From: Heyndrickxia camelliae
GTDB taxonomy: Bacteria > Bacillota > Bacilli > Bacillales > Bacillaceae_C
Assembly (NCBI RefSeq): GCF_002844575.1
Contig: NZ_PIQO01000006.1
Coordinates: forward strand, 62,001 to 126,000
Direction: 5' to 3'
DNA length: 64,000 nt
The notes under the pieces: model-generated
What the model was told of the DNA's origin: nothing
The model's database searches: none
What the model saw: the letters and a program-made list of their open reading frames with translations, nothing else
Part shown: positions 1 through 9,592 of the stretch, one piece after another
How the letters are laid out: each line of letters opens with the position of its first letter
Position numbering within the stretch: position 1 is the stretch's first letter
Position numbers and translations under genes: made by a program

Positions 1-678
1 ACCTCTCATATACGCAAGGGGAGCAATTTCAATCGTCTCCCTCTCTATTAGCCGAGCTGTATGTTCACTTCCCAATATATCATGCAATGCATCATATAAT
101 GGCCGTAAATAAGGGTCTACTTTTTCTTTTAAGTCACCCGGTAAAAAACCTAGGCTTTCTCCTGCTTCTACAGCTGGTCTGGTTAATATTATCTTTTTCA
201 CCATTCCATTTTTCAATGCGTGAACAGCCATTACAACTGCTAAGTAAGTTTTTCCTGTTCCCGCTGGCCCAATACCGAATACTAAATCATGCTTTTTAAT
301 TGCAGTAATATACTGCTTTTGTCCTAATGTTTTAACACGTATTGACTTGCCACGGGCATTTTTGGTTATTTCTTCATCATAAATTTCTTCAAAAAATTCC
401 AATGTTCCTTGGTTTTCCATTTTTATAGCATATAGAACATCCCTGGAACCTATATTGATTCCTTTTCTAATAATTAATAATAGACGTTCTAATATTTTAT
501 TAACCCGCTCTACATCCTCTGTATTACCAGATATATGAACGGATTCACCCCTTGTAATGATGGATACTTTAAAAGATTCTTCCAGTAGTTTTAAATGGTT
601 GTCTGATATTCCAAATAAAGAAATCGCTTCATTTGGATTTTGTAATTGTATCTTGGCTGTAATAATTTCTATTGACAT
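1..678 (-). CDS. phoH: PhoH family ATPase (3' end beyond the left edge)
   Basis: This is the N-terminal 226 codons of a PhoH-type P-loop ATPase. The start ATG at 678 has the ribosome site AAGGAG about 8 bases upstream. The Walker A motif GPAGTGKT is followed by the PhoH signature TRPAVEAGESLGFLPGD. PhoH proteins are cytoplasmic NTPases tied to RNA metabolism, and in Bacillus phoH sits directly upstream of ybeY. Only two bases separate it from the yqfD stop, so the two genes are co-transcribed. The reading frame is open to base 1, and the C-terminus lies outside the window. Family assignment is secure; cellular role is by analogy. Confidence 0.95.
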   Translation of the reverse strand, partial: MSIEIITAKIQLQNPNEAISLFGISDNHLKLLEESFKVSIITRGESVHISGNTEDVERVNKILERLLLIIRKGINIGSRDVLYAIKMENQGTLEFFEEIYDEEITKNARGKSIRVKTLGQKQYITAIKKHDLVFGIGPAGTGKTYLAVVMAVHALKNGMVKKIILTRPAVEAGESLGFLPGDLKEKVDPYLRPLYDALHDILGSEHTARLIERETIEIAPLAYMRG

Positions 679-680
679 TC

Positions 681-1868
681 TCAGTCTCCTTGAACAATTG
701 GTTTTGCCTCTGCTATGTCTTCTATAACTTGGAAATACATCGATAATTTTACTTTACCATTCTCCACTTGTTCATGCAAAACATATTCATCCACTATTTT
801 TGCATCATTTGGAATTTTTGTTTTCAAATCATTTACAGCAAGTTCTTTTGCTGCATTCACAGCTTGTGCTTTTGTATAATCTCTTTGAACTAGTTGCCTT
901 TCACGTACTGTTTTGTGCACATATTCAATCGGGAGTGTCCATTTCAAAAATTTTATCGGATGTACATTCTTTTCTGTTTCATATTCTTTATACTTTATCT
1001 TGCCAAATCCCCAAAAAGGAATACTGAAAGATCCGATTTTTAAAGAATATTTTTTTTGTTCATGACCGGTAAATACTTGAAAATCTGATTGTAAAGGCAG
1101 CTCAACATCAGTTTTATACCATGTCTTCCCGTATACTTTTCCAATAGCGGCTATTGGTTTTTGATCTTCCTCTCTGCCAACCAGGCCAGACACCAATAAT
1201 TCTCCTTTATTAACAAATTGATTGATTTTTACCATTGGAATCCCGGCCTCTACAAACATATCTACGATAATAGCCTTTTGATTTGCAACCAAATGTCTAG
1301 GACTCAAAGACTTCTTTTGTTTAGGCGTGTTTTTTTCTACCACGTGTAATTGGAAGGTTGTCCCATGTAAATCCACACCGACCCATGTTATGTTCGGAAC
1401 TTTATTCGTCAACTCATGTTGGATTGATTCTAGGCTATCCATATTAAATTGTAATTTTCCAACTTGAATACCCATTTTATTTAATTCTTTTTTGATTTGG
1501 TGCTCTGTCTGCGGACTGGCGCCTTTTATCTGGATTCCCCATACAACATTGGACAGCAATGTAATAACTATAAAAAATAATATTAATCCTGTTAAAAAAC
1601 CTGCATTTTTCAAAGTGCGCTTCCAGAGAAACGGCATACCTTGTCCACTTAAAAAAGATATACGACAATCAAACTTCCTTGCTTGATGCCGCAGCTTATG
1701 AAGATCCTGAAGTCGAATATAAAAGGTAATAGCATCCGTTCCCTGTCTTTTCACATTCCATATCAATAGACGGGTACGGGTGAGCTGATTAATGAACCGC
1801 TCTACCCCTCTCCCCTCCACTTTCACATGAATTGTCCCACCTAGAAATGTAATCCAATGATTTTTCAA
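681..1868 (-). CDS. yqfD: Sporulation protein YqfD
   Basis: A 395-residue protein with one membrane segment around residues 88-112 and a long extracytoplasmic C-terminal part, as in the Bacillus YqfD family needed for efficient sporulation. The start is TTG at 1866-1868, preceded by AGGAGTG. It lies 12 bases after yqfC and 2 bases before phoH, an order conserved with B. subtilis. In B. subtilis yqfC-yqfD belong to the SigE (mother cell) regulon; I did not identify a SigE promoter here. The biochemical activity is unknown. Confidence 0.9.
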   Translation of the reverse strand: MKNHWITFLGGTIHVKVEGRGVERFINQLTRTRLLIWNVKRQGTDAITFYIRLQDLHKLRHQARKFDCRISFLSGQGMPFLWKRTLKNAGFLTGLILFFIVITLLSNVVWGIQIKGASPQTEHQIKKELNKMGIQVGKLQFNMDSLESIQHELTNKVPNITWVGVDLHGTTFQLHVVEKNTPKQKKSLSPRHLVANQKAIIVDMFVEAGIPMVKINQFVNKGELLVSGLVGREEDQKPIAAIGKVYGKTWYKTDVELPLQSDFQVFTGHEQKKYSLKIGSFSIPFWGFGKIKYKEYETEKNVHPIKFLKWTLPIEYVHKTVRERQLVQRDYTKAQAVNAAKELAVNDLKTKIPNDAKIVDEYVLHEQVENGKVKLSMYFQVIEDIAEAKPIVQGD

Positions 1869-1880
1869 GCCCTGTCACTC

Positions 1881-2165
1881 CTATTCATTCAAATAACTGA
1901 CTGCATCTATTTTTCCTTCCAACAATATTTCTTCTGGTAAAATGGTTTTAATAACAAACGATTTTCCCTTTATTAACAATTGACCTTGTTTGAGAAGCAG
2001 CCTTACCTCCCGATCCGAGAAGGTAAGAAGTCCGCGGTGATTTTCTATGTAAATGTGTATTTGGCCAATCATGGTAATACGCGGCAGGTCCATCATGACA
2101 TCTTGCGGAAGCTGCATCGTGTTGGTCATCAGATTTTGCAAAAGTCGGCTCCATTTTTTTGCCAT
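1881..2165 (-). CDS. yqfC: Sporulation protein YqfC
   Basis: A 94-residue protein of the YqfC family, matching the roughly 93 residues usual for the family. I placed the start at ATG 2165 (MAKKWSR) because a purine-rich ribosome site (AAGGGGGG) lies upstream of it. A longer in-frame start at 2186 would fall upstream of that site. It begins a unit with yqfD and phoH, separated from the upstream yqfB-like gene by a terminator. In B. subtilis it is a mother-cell sporulation gene; molecular function is not known. Confidence 0.88.
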   Translation of the reverse strand: MAKKWSRLLQNLMTNTMQLPQDVMMDLPRITMIGQIHIYIENHRGLLTFSDREVRLLLKQGQLLIKGKSFVIKTILPEEILLEGKIDAVSYLNE

Positions 2166-2236
2166 AGAAAAGAACCCCCCTTTCATATCATATTTATGAA
2201 TAAAAGTAAGGATTCAGCACCTATTTTTGTATTAAT

Positions 2237-2277
2237 AAAAAAAATCCGTACCATCATACAACGGCACGGATTTTTTT
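2237..2277 (-). terminator. Terminator after the floA unit
   Basis: The arms AAATCCGT and ACGGATTT form a hairpin followed by a T run in the minus direction (A run on plus at 2237-2244). It separates the nfeD-floA-yqfB-like unit from yqfC-yqfD-phoH. Confidence 0.85.
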
Positions 2278-2707
2278 ACTTTCTCCTATATGGTTTTTTG
2301 GCGCGAGGAGGACCTAATATTTCGGATAAAATGATTCCTCGTACCAAATCATCACCATTATTTAAAAGTGACAGGTTCTCCCTTTTTTCAATATTGCTGA
2401 CTTGTTTATTTATTTGTTCAAGTTTCTTTTGATAATACTCCTCTTGAATCTTTAAACGGTCGGCCTCAATTTGCGCCTCCAATTCTTCATCTCGATAGAC
2501 ATTATCATTACTTTTATTCTTTTTTGCCGTCTGAGATGGCGTCTGAGGAGAAAACTTTTTTGTATTTTCTTCCATGTTTTTTTGCATTTCTCCAAAGAGT
2601 GACTTTGGATTTGGAACAGGTTTTCCGCTTTTAGGTTTTTCAAGTTTTTTCTTATTTGCAAGAGCTCCAATAATACCAATGATTATTGCTAGCAAAATCG
2701 CTTCCAA
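2276..2707 (-). CDS. Membrane-anchored hypothetical protein at the yqfB position
   Basis: A 143-residue protein. Residues 1-17 form a hydrophobic helix (MEAILLAIIIGIIGAL). The rest is charged and rich in K, Q, E and P, with a probable coiled coil around residues 65-115 and a basic C-terminus (RAKKPYRRK). It follows floA by 26 bases and precedes a terminator, so it is the last gene of the floA unit. B. subtilis has yqfB at this position, but I cannot confirm homology. The layout suggests a membrane-tethered cytoplasmic protein that may accompany FloA; that role is inference. Confidence 0.7.
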   Translation of the reverse strand: MEAILLAIIIGIIGALANKKKLEKPKSGKPVPNPKSLFGEMQKNMEENTKKFSPQTPSQTAKKNKSNDNVYRDEELEAQIEADRLKIQEEYYQKKLEQINKQVSNIEKRENLSLLNNGDDLVRGIILSEILGPPRAKKPYRRK

Positions 2708-2733
2708 AGGAAAAACCTCCTTCCTGCGATGTC

Positions 2734-3735
2734 TTATTCCGGCTTATTCGGATCTTTCTTTTCTCCCGTCATTTTTCCTATAGATCCTCTCATATCTGTA
2801 TCTGATTCTATATTTTTAAAGTTCATATAGTCCATTACGCCAATATTTCCTGATTTCAATGCTTCCGCCATTGCTAATGGAACCTCTGCTTCCGCTTCCA
2901 CTACCTTCGCTCTCATTTCTTGAACCTTGGCCTTCATTTCTTGTTCTGAGGCTACCGCCATCGCTCTGCGTTCTTCCGCTTTTGCCTGGGCGATTTTTTT
3001 ATCCGCTTCCGCTTGTTCTGTTTGCAACTCTGCACCAATATTCTTACCAATATCCACATCCGCAATATCAATGGACAAAATTTCAAAAGCGGTTCCTGCA
3101 TCAAGACCTTTCGTCAAGACAGTTTGAGAAATTAGGTCAGGATTTTCTAGTACCTTCTTATGATCTTCTGAGGATCCAATCGTACTGACAATACCTTCTC
3201 CTACACGTGCAATAACTGTCTCTTCACCTGCTCCTCCGACTAGTCTTTCAATATTTGCTCGGACCGTAATTCTCGCTTTTGCTTTAACCTCAATTCCATT
3301 CATGGCAACACCAGCAATAAACGGTGTTTCAATAACCTTTGGATTAACACTCATTTGCACTGCTTCTAATACATTTCGTCCCGCTAAATCAATAGCTGCA
3401 CAGCGTTCAAACGACAATTCAATATTTGCTCGATGTGCTGCAATTAATGCATTTACCACTCTATCTACATTACCTCCGGCAAGATAATGACTTTCTAATT
3501 GATTAATACTTACCTCAATTCCCGCTTTTCTTGCTTTGATTAACGGATTAATAACTCTACTTGGGATAACTCTTCGCAGCCTCATTCCAACTAAGGTGAA
3601 AATTCCAATTTTTACTCCTGCAGCAAGTGCTGAAATCCAAAGCATTACAGGAACAAATGTTAATAGAATACCAATAATAATAACAGCTGCAATGATTCCA
3701 ACAATTAATAAAACTGTTCCAGCTTCTAATACCAA
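2734..3735 (-). CDS. floA: Flotillin-like protein FloA
   Basis: A 333-residue bacterial flotillin. It has an N-terminal membrane hairpin (about residues 5-50), a band-7/PHB-like region, a Glu/Ala-rich coiled coil (about 230-290), and an acidic/basic tail. FloA organises functional membrane microdomains that help protein secretion, signalling and cell-wall synthesis. It is encoded just downstream of an NfeD-type partner, the standard arrangement for bacterial flotillins. Length and sequence match YqfA/FloA of B. subtilis. Confidence 0.95.
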   Translation of the reverse strand: MVLEAGTVLLIVGIIAAVIIIGILLTFVPVMLWISALAAGVKIGIFTLVGMRLRRVIPSRVINPLIKARKAGIEVSINQLESHYLAGGNVDRVVNALIAAHRANIELSFERCAAIDLAGRNVLEAVQMSVNPKVIETPFIAGVAMNGIEVKAKARITVRANIERLVGGAGEETVIARVGEGIVSTIGSSEDHKKVLENPDLISQTVLTKGLDAGTAFEILSIDIADVDIGKNIGAELQTEQAEADKKIAQAKAEERRAMAVASEQEMKAKVQEMRAKVVEAEAEVPLAMAEALKSGNIGVMDYMNFKNIESDTDMRGSIGKMTGEKKDPNKPE

Positions 3736-3763
3736 TCTAAATTCCTCCCCTTCATTAAATTCT

Positions 3764-4522
3764 TTAATTTTGATGCAGTCTTACAATAATTCTGACTCCC
3801 TCTACCTTTATTACCTTTACATAAACACCCGCTGCAATAAATCCTCCTTCGGTCACCACGTCTAATCGTTCTCCCTCAATATCAATGGTTCCAGCGGGTC
3901 TCAATGGAGTAATAGTTTTACCTATTTTGTCTAATAAATCGATTCGGCTTTTATTCGAAACATACCCTTTTTCCGTACTGACAGAGTCTTGTAGTACAAT
4001 TTTTTTAAATAGTTTCATTCTTCTACCAAACACCTTTATCATAATAATCATTGCAATAATTGTAATAAGGAGGGCGATTATAATGGAAATTCCTGTATGT
4101 AGAAGGTTTCCCCCAGCCATTAATAAGGAGCCAATAATGGCCAAAACCCCTAGAAATCCTGCAATTGCCCCGGGTAAAAAAAGTTCTGCGATAATAAGAA
4201 CAACCCCAAGGACAAATAAAATAAGAGAACTGAAATTAGCGTCACCTGTGACAATATGGCTAAAGTAAAATAAAACAAGCGCGATGATTCCGACAATTCC
4301 ATAAAGCCCAAATCTCGGAGTATACAATTCCAAAACCAATCCTAAGCTTGCTAAACATAATAATATAGTAACCACAATTGGATTTGTTAAAAAATCTGCA
4401 AAACTTTCAATCGGACTCCTGGGAGCGACAGTTATCTCCTGATTCATAGCAGCATGGACAGGAAGCTTTACACACAACATAAAAATCATAAAACCAATTA
4501 ACCCTGCAAACTGTTTTCTCAA
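3764..4522 (-). CDS. Short NfeD-family membrane protein (yqeZ position)
   Basis: A 252-residue protein with an N-terminal signal or membrane segment, four or five membrane helices (about residues 45-170), and a C-terminal OB-fold NfeD domain (about 185-250, with the typical [19 protein letters not shown] region). It sits 28 bases upstream of floA. B. subtilis YqeZ in this position is much longer because it carries an N-terminal ClpP-like serine protease domain. No such domain is present here and no in-frame remnant precedes the start, so this is the protease-less NfeD form. It probably acts with FloA in the membrane. Confidence 0.85.
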   Translation of the reverse strand: MRKQFAGLIGFMIFMLCVKLPVHAAMNQEITVAPRSPIESFADFLTNPIVVTILLCLASLGLVLELYTPRFGLYGIVGIIALVLFYFSHIVTGDANFSSLILFVLGVVLIIAELFLPGAIAGFLGVLAIIGSLLMAGGNLLHTGISIIIALLITIIAMIIMIKVFGRRMKLFKKIVLQDSVSTEKGYVSNKSRIDLLDKIGKTITPLRPAGTIDIEGERLDVVTEGGFIAAGVYVKVIKVEGVRIIVRLHQN

Positions 4523-4623
4523 GTAATCACCCCCATTTTACCTATTTTACGATATAGCTACTCAGAAAGTTTCATGAAAATACCAGAAATATTAAATTTT
4601 CATGTAACTATTCGATTATAAAT

Positions 4624-4659
4624 AAAAAAGGTCGAAAAGTTACCTTCTCGACCTTTTTT
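4624..4659 (-). terminator. Terminator after rpsU-yqeY
   Basis: A perfect stem, AAAAAAGGTCGA with TCGACCTTTTTT, lies just after the yqeY stop. The T run is on the minus strand. Confidence 0.9.
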
Positions 4660-4664
4660 ATCAA

Positions 4665-5111
4665 TTAAGACAAATGCTGCTGTACTTTTTTGTTTACGGC
4701 TGATCCATCTGCCTTCCCTTTTACTTTAGGCATAATGGCACTCATGACTTTACCTATATCAGCTTTTGAGGTAGCATTTACCTCACGAATTGTTTCTTCA
4801 ACAATAGAAGATAACTCCTCGTCTGTTAGCTGTTTTGGCATATATATATTCACAAAAGTCAATTCCGTTTGAATTTTTTCAACTAGGTCTTCACGACCTG
4901 CCTGTTTAAATTCCTGGAGGGAGTCTTTACGTTGCTTTACTTCGCGAGAAAGGATTGTCAACTCTTCTTCTTCGGTTAAAACTTCCTTTTTAAGCTTAAT
5001 TGCTTCGTTTTGTAATGAAGCTTTAAGCATACGAATGACAGAGAGTTTCTCTTTTTCTTTGTTTTTCATAGCTTGTTTCATATCTTCATTTAAACGCTCG
5101 AGAAGACCCAT
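4665..5111 (-). CDS. yqeY: GatB/YqeY family protein
   Basis: A 148-residue, mostly helical cytoplasmic protein of the YqeY family (GatB/YqeY domain, related to the tail domain of the amidotransferase subunit GatB). It contains the typical [21 protein letters not shown] and [11 protein letters not shown] segments. It follows rpsU by 14 bases and is co-transcribed with it, as in most Bacilli. A tRNA-linked role is often assumed but is not proven. Confidence 0.93.
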   Translation of the reverse strand: MGLLERLNEDMKQAMKNKEKEKLSVIRMLKASLQNEAIKLKKEVLTEEEELTILSREVKQRKDSLQEFKQAGREDLVEKIQTELTFVNIYMPKQLTDEELSSIVEETIREVNATSKADIGKVMSAIMPKVKGKADGSAVNKKVQQHLS

Positions 5112-5125
5112 ATTTTCACCCTCTA

Positions 5126-5299
5126 TTAGAACTTACGTTTTCTAGCAGCCTCAGACTTTTTCTTACGTCTTACGCTTGGTTTTTCATAAAATTCGCGCTT
5201 TCTATATTCTTGCAAAGTTCCCGTTTTAGAAACTGAGCGTTTGAAGCGGCGAAGAGCATCTTCAAGCGATTCGTTTTTACGAACAACTGTTTTTGACAT
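5126..5299 (-). CDS. rpsU: 30S ribosomal protein bS21
   Basis: A 57-residue basic protein, start ATG at 5299 ([20 protein letters not shown]) with a GGAGGGAGGG ribosome site just upstream; the open frame beyond that is non-coding leader. It is the small-subunit protein bS21, located near the 3' end of 16S rRNA on the platform. The C-terminus is highly basic ([13 protein letters not shown]). It heads the rpsU-yqeY unit. Confidence 0.97.
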   Translation of the reverse strand: MSKTVVRKNESLEDALRRFKRSVSKTGTLQEYRKREFYEKPSVRRKKKSEAARKRKF

Positions 5300-5505
5300 C
5301 TCTCTTTCCCTCCCTCCGAACACACTACGGTTACATGTTAACGCATGTAAATAAACCATGTACCATGCAATTATAATATAACCTTCCTATTAGGTCAACA
5401 TTCTTCGATAAAACTATGAGAGAAGTACGGAAGTTTTCTATTCTTTATAACTTATTATCATCTCTAACCAATGCTTGCATATCATTATCTAGAGGTGACC
5501 TGTCC

Positions 5506-6441
5506 ATGTTGTATCTTATCCTTTTTATTTGTCTGGTTGGAATCTTCATTCTCGGGATTACGTGGCTTAGAGTAGGGCTTTTCAATTTATCAGGCAAGGC
5601 GATGGAACAATGGTTAAAAAAAGTAACCAATACTCCTGTTAAAGGGATGCTTGTTGGCATTATTATGACCCCTATCTTGCAAAGCAGCGGCGCTGTGATG
5701 GTTATTACGGTAGGTTTAGTAGCGGCAAGGGTACTTGCATTTCCTCAAACAATTGGTATTATTTTAGGGACTAACATTGGTACAACCTTTACATTGGAAT
5801 TTCTATCGTTTAATTTATCTGTTCTAGTTATACCTTTTTTGGTGCTAGGACTTATTTGCTTCTTTCTCCAAAAAACAAGATGGAAAAGTCTAGGTTATGT
5901 ATTTGTGGGTTTCGCTCTCATTTTCGCAGCAATGCAAGCTTTTGAACAGCTGGCTGTTCCCTTTACCCAATTACCAGCCACTCAAAAATTGCTGTTGCTA
6001 TTAAGCGACCATTTCCTGTATGCCTTTATTGTTGGGATCATTATGACAGCGTGTATCCAATCTAGTACGGTTATGACCGGCATTGCAATGAGCTTTTTAA
6101 GTGCACACATTTTCTCACTCGAAACAGGTATCGCCATTATGCTTGGAGCAAATATCGGTACATGCATTACCGGACTACTAGCCAGTGTAGGAGCTGGGGA
6201 AGAGGCTAGATTGACCGCTTATGCACATATATGGCTAAATGTTGGTGGAGCGCTCCTATGCATGCCGTTCTTAAGTCAACTATCGTTAATCTGCCAAGAA
6301 TTATCCTCCAATCCAGAAACACAGCTTGCTCATGCCAGTGTTATTTTTAATCTGCTCTCTTCCATTCTAGTTTTACCCGTTGCTACGAAATTCGGTCAAT
6401 TCATCATCAAGATTCATGGAAAAAAAACAATATGGAATTAA
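5506..6441 (+). CDS. yqeW: Na/Pi-cotransporter family membrane protein
   Basis: A 311-residue integral membrane protein with two inverted Na/Pi-cotransporter repeats. The glutamine-serine signatures PILQSSGAVMV (first half) and ACIQSSTVMTG (second half) each lie next to a GTNIGT or GANIGT loop. I set the start at ATG 5506, which follows AGAGGTGA; the frame is open 30 codons further upstream without a ribosome site. B. subtilis YqeW, in the same position, is about the same length. Substrate is probably phosphate, by family. It is transcribed away from rpsU. Confidence 0.85.
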   Translation: MLYLILFICLVGIFILGITWLRVGLFNLSGKAMEQWLKKVTNTPVKGMLVGIIMTPILQSSGAVMVITVGLVAARVLAFPQTIGIILGTNIGTTFTLEFLSFNLSVLVIPFLVLGLICFFLQKTRWKSLGYVFVGFALIFAAMQAFEQLAVPFTQLPATQKLLLLLSDHFLYAFIVGIIMTACIQSSTVMTGIAMSFLSAHIFSLETGIAIMLGANIGTCITGLLASVGAGEEARLTAYAHIWLNVGGALLCMPFLSQLSLICQELSSNPETQLAHASVIFNLLSSILVLPVATKFGQFIIKIHGKKTIWN

Positions 6442-6648
6442 GAAAAGCGCAAGTGCTTTGCTCATCTGCGTACGGATGAGAAAAATTGGAAGTGTAATTT
6501 CACCCTCGTAGTCATCGACTGAGATAAAGGAAACAAGGCGAGGTTGTTCACGAGCAAGTGAAATTAGCACTTAAATTTCAACCGATGTTGACTTATCGTA
6601 GGGAGAAGATGGAGAAATCCACTAGCCGATAGGTACTGAAGCTAGACA
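6442..6648 (+). repeat. Dispersed intergenic repeat, copy 1
   Basis: This copy begins at the base after the yqeW stop codon with GAAAAGCGCAAG and ends with GAAGCTAGACAG. Segments shared with the two other copies include GACTGAGATAAAGGAAACA, GTTGACTTATCGTAGGGAG and CGATAGG. It carries about 45 extra bases relative to the other copies, including AAGTGTAATTTCAC and its near inverse GTGAAATTAGCACTT. It looks non-coding, with self-complementary ends (AAGCGC near the start, GTACTGAAGC near the end). Confidence 0.85.
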
Positions 6649-6654
6649 GAAAAA

Positions 6655-6681
6655 AAAAAACGAGGCATAAAGCCTCGTTCT
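6655..6681 (-). terminator. Terminator after deoC
   Basis: The stem AACGAGGC/GCCTCGTT is flanked by a long A run on plus (T run on minus), four bases past the deoC stop. Confidence 0.88.
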
Positions 6682-6684
6682 CTA

Positions 6685-7359
6685 TTAATATTCTGCATCG
6701 CTTGCTAATCCTTTTACAATTTTCACACCAGAGCTGGCTCCAATTCTACTGGCTCCTGCTTGAATCATCGCCTCAGCATCGTCTACACTTCTAACCCCAC
6801 CTGAAGCCTTTACACCTATTTTAGGCCCTACTGTTTTTCGCATTAAGGCAACATCTTCAGGTGTTGCTCCTCCTGTTGAAAAACCAGTTGATGTCTTTAC
6901 AAAATCCGCTCCAGCTTTAACAGCAATTTTACATGCACGAACTTTTTCATCCTCTGTTAATAAAGATGTTTCAATAATTACCTTGGTTAAAGCTTTCCCT
7001 TTTGCAGCTTCTATTACTGATTTAATATCCTTCTCAACTAACTCCTCATTACCGCTTTTTAAAGCGCCAATATTAATAACCATATCTACTTCACTAGCAC
7101 CATTTTCAATGGCATTCCTAGTTTCAAATGCTTTTGTTTCAGGAGTATTTGCTCCAAGCGGAAATCCAATTACTGTACAAACCTTTACATCTGTATCTTT
7201 AAGCAAATCAGCACAATATGGAACCCATGAAGGATTCACACAAACTGAAGCGAAGGAATATTCTTTAGCTTCCAGACAAAGGGTATGTATTTGTTCTTTT
7301 GTTGCATCTGCCTTTAATAATGTATGATCTATCATTTTTGCAATATTATTATCTATCAT
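6685..7359 (-). CDS. deoC: Deoxyribose-phosphate aldolase
   Basis: A 224-residue class I aldolase that cleaves 2-deoxyribose-5-phosphate to acetaldehyde and glyceraldehyde-3-phosphate in deoxynucleoside catabolism. Family motifs are visible: [10 protein letters not shown] near the N-terminus, VCVNPSWV, the Schiff-base lysine in [10 protein letters not shown], and the second conserved lysine in [10 protein letters not shown]. The start is ATG at 7359 after GGAGGAG with six-base spacing. It appears monocistronic: a repeat and terminator follow it, and mtaB's terminator precedes it. Length equals the B. subtilis enzyme. Confidence 0.96.
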   Translation of the reverse strand: MIDNNIAKMIDHTLLKADATKEQIHTLCLEAKEYSFASVCVNPSWVPYCADLLKDTDVKVCTVIGFPLGANTPETKAFETRNAIENGASEVDMVINIGALKSGNEELVEKDIKSVIEAAKGKALTKVIIETSLLTEDEKVRACKIAVKAGADFVKTSTGFSTGGATPEDVALMRKTVGPKIGVKASGGVRSVDDAEAMIQAGASRIGASSGVKIVKGLASDAEY

Positions 7360-7446
7360 CAAGCTCTCCTCCTAACTATTCATTTACTATACCATTATTT
7401 TTATCATTCGTTCTTTATAAGCTTGCCCAATTAATCAGCATTTTGT

Positions 7447-7476
7447 AAAAAAACTGCAGAAATCTGCAGTTTTTTA
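7447..7476 (-). terminator. Terminator of the hrcA-to-mtaB operon
   Basis: The stem AAAACTGCAGA/TCTGCAGTTTT touches the mtaB stop codon, with T-rich flanks on both strands. Confidence 0.88.
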
Positions 7477-8829
7477 TATTGCCTTAAGTTCTTCTTTTGA
7501 AGTGGTATCCTCTAAAACACGAACAAATTGTCCCTCATTATATGGATACCCAGCTTTGGTTATTTTCACTCTAACAAGCTTTCCGACCATATCTTCTGTT
7601 GCCGGAAATACTACTTTCAAGTAATTGTCGGTATATCCTTCATATAATCCGCTATCTGGATCTTCCTTGTATTTTTCCTCAGGAATTACTTCTAATACTT
7701 CATTCTCAAATGTTGAGGAGTACTCTTTCGCTAATTGATCAGAAAGAGCAATCAAGCGATGTACCCGCTCATTCTTAATCTCTTCGTCGATTTGATCCGT
7801 CATCCTAGCTGCAGGTGTACCAGTACGTTTAGAATAAGGGAATACGTGAAGTTCAGAAAACTTATGATCTTTGATGAAATTATAAGTTTCCATGAATTCT
7901 TCTTCCGTTTCGCCCGGGAAACCAACAATAACATCAGATGTAACAGCAAGACCAGGCAAAGCCTTCTTTAATTTTAACAGTCTCTCTGCAAACTGAGCCA
8001 TTGTATATTTACGTCTCATTCGTTTTAAAACAGTGTCTGAGCCGGATTGTAACGGTATATGCATATGTCTGACAATGATATTGGACTTTTCGATTACATC
8101 AATAACTTCATCAGTTAATTGACTTGCCTCAATGGAAGAAATTCGAATTCGTTTTAATCCTTTAACTTGTTCTTCTAAATCACGTAGAAGCATCGCTAAA
8201 TTATAGTCCTTCAAATCTTGACCGTATCCGCCAGTGTGAATACCTGTTAAGACAATTTCTTTATATCCTGCATCCACTAATTGCTGTGCTTGGCGAACAA
8301 CCTCTTTCGGATCTCTTGAACGCATTAACCCTCTTGCCCAAGGGATAATACAGAAGGTACAGAAATTATTACAGCCCTCTTGAATTTTTAATGACGCACG
8401 AGTACGGTCCGTAAAGGCTGGTACATCCAATTCTTCATAAACACGGTTCTTCATGATATTTTTAACACCATTAATTGGCTGACGCTCATTTTTATATTGT
8501 TCAATATACTCGAGCATCTTGGTTCTATCTTGTGTACCAACAACAATATCAACGCCCGGAATGGCCATTATTTCGGCTGGGGATGTTTGAGCATAGCATC
8601 CTGTTACACAGATAACTGCATCAGGGTTTTTTCTGACAGCTCGTCTAATCACTTGACGACTTTTTTTATCACCAGTGTTGGTTACCGTACAGGTATTAAT
8701 GACATATACATCAGCGGTTGATTCAAAATCAACGCGTTCATATCCTTGATGTTTAAATAATTGCCATATCGCTTCTGTTTCATAGTGGTTTACTTTACAA
8801 CCTAATGTATGAAATGCTACAGAGGACAT
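7474..8829 (-). CDS. mtaB: tRNA (N6-threonylcarbamoyladenosine-37) methylthiotransferase
   Basis: A 451-residue radical-SAM enzyme that converts t6A37 to ms2t6A37 in tRNAs reading ANN codons. It has an N-terminal UPF0004 domain with cluster-binding cysteines (HTLGCKVNHYE, NTCTVTN, TGCYAQ), the radical-SAM CxxxCxxC in GCNNFCTFCIIPW (about residue 145-160), and a C-terminal TRAM domain. I chose ATG 8829 because GAGGTG lies six bases upstream; an in-frame GTG at 8838 is part of that ribosome site. It is the last gene of the heat-shock operon. Confidence 0.95.
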   Translation of the reverse strand: MSSVAFHTLGCKVNHYETEAIWQLFKHQGYERVDFESTADVYVINTCTVTNTGDKKSRQVIRRAVRKNPDAVICVTGCYAQTSPAEIMAIPGVDIVVGTQDRTKMLEYIEQYKNERQPINGVKNIMKNRVYEELDVPAFTDRTRASLKIQEGCNNFCTFCIIPWARGLMRSRDPKEVVRQAQQLVDAGYKEIVLTGIHTGGYGQDLKDYNLAMLLRDLEEQVKGLKRIRISSIEASQLTDEVIDVIEKSNIIVRHMHIPLQSGSDTVLKRMRRKYTMAQFAERLLKLKKALPGLAVTSDVIVGFPGETEEEFMETYNFIKDHKFSELHVFPYSKRTGTPAARMTDQIDEEIKNERVHRLIALSDQLAKEYSSTFENEVLEVIPEEKYKEDPDSGLYEGYTDNYLKVVFPATEDMVGKLVRVKITKAGYPYNEGQFVRVLEDTTSKEELKAI

Positions 8830-8834
8830 GTTGA

Positions 8835-9587
8835 TCACCTCATTAATTCTAAATGATAGGAAATTGCAGATAAAGCATATAATGGCGCAGTTTCTGTTCG
8901 AAGAATTCTAGGACCGAAACCACAAATTTCAAACCCATTGTTCCTTAAATGTTCAATTTCCGAGTTGGATATTCCGCCTTCAGGTCCAAATACAATTAAT
9001 ACCGTATCATCCTGCTTAAAGTTTTTCAACATTTTAGCAAAATTAGTGCTTTCACCTTGTTTCGCATTTTCCTCATACGCAACAATCTTGTGAGTATACT
9101 TGGAACTGATTTGCAGTATTTCTTTAAAAACAACTGGAGGCAAGACATTCGGTTTATATTGACGATGTGATTGCTCTGCAGCCTCCTCTGCAATTTTCAA
9201 CCACCTAGTTACTTTTTTTTGTTCTTTTTTTACATCCCACTTCACAACCGAGCGATCCGCAATAAAAGGGATAAATTCAAATGCTCCTAGTTCTGTTCCT
9301 TTTTGAATAATCCATTCCAACTTATCCCCTTTAGGCAATCCGCTCGCTATGGTAACATGAACAGGCATTTCTTTATTCATTTCTTCCCATTTTACAATAG
9401 AAGCAATAACTGCTTCATTGGTAATATCCGTTATTTTGGCAATACATGCCTTTTGATTTTGAAAAACAACGTAAATCAACTCTTCCGGAGACATTCTCAT
9501 AACTCGAGCTATATGATGAAAATGATTATTGGTTAACATTATTTCCTTTTCTCCAGAATAAGGTTTATCTAGAAAGTAACGCTGCAC
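8835..9587 (-). CDS. rsmE: 16S rRNA (uracil-1498-N3)-methyltransferase RsmE
   Basis: A 250-residue SPOUT-class methyltransferase that methylates U1498 of 16S rRNA. The N-terminal PUA-like domain carries HHIARVMRM. The C-terminal knot carries ASGLPKGDKLEWI, VFGPEGGIS and GPRILRTETAPLYALSAI. I placed the start at GTG 9587 (read as MQRYFLDK), matching the family N-terminus and preceded by AGGTGAAAG. The longer in-frame start at 9623 would overlap prmA and add 12 atypical residues. Confidence 0.93.
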   Translation of the reverse strand: MQRYFLDKPYSGEKEIMLTNNHFHHIARVMRMSPEELIYVVFQNQKACIAKITDITNEAVIASIVKWEEMNKEMPVHVTIASGLPKGDKLEWIIQKGTELGAFEFIPFIADRSVVKWDVKKEQKKVTRWLKIAEEAAEQSHRQYKPNVLPPVVFKEILQISSKYTHKIVAYEENAKQGESTNFAKMLKNFKQDDTVLIVFGPEGGISNSEIEHLRNNGFEICGFGPRILRTETAPLYALSAISYHLELMR

Positions 9588-9592
9588 TTCTT

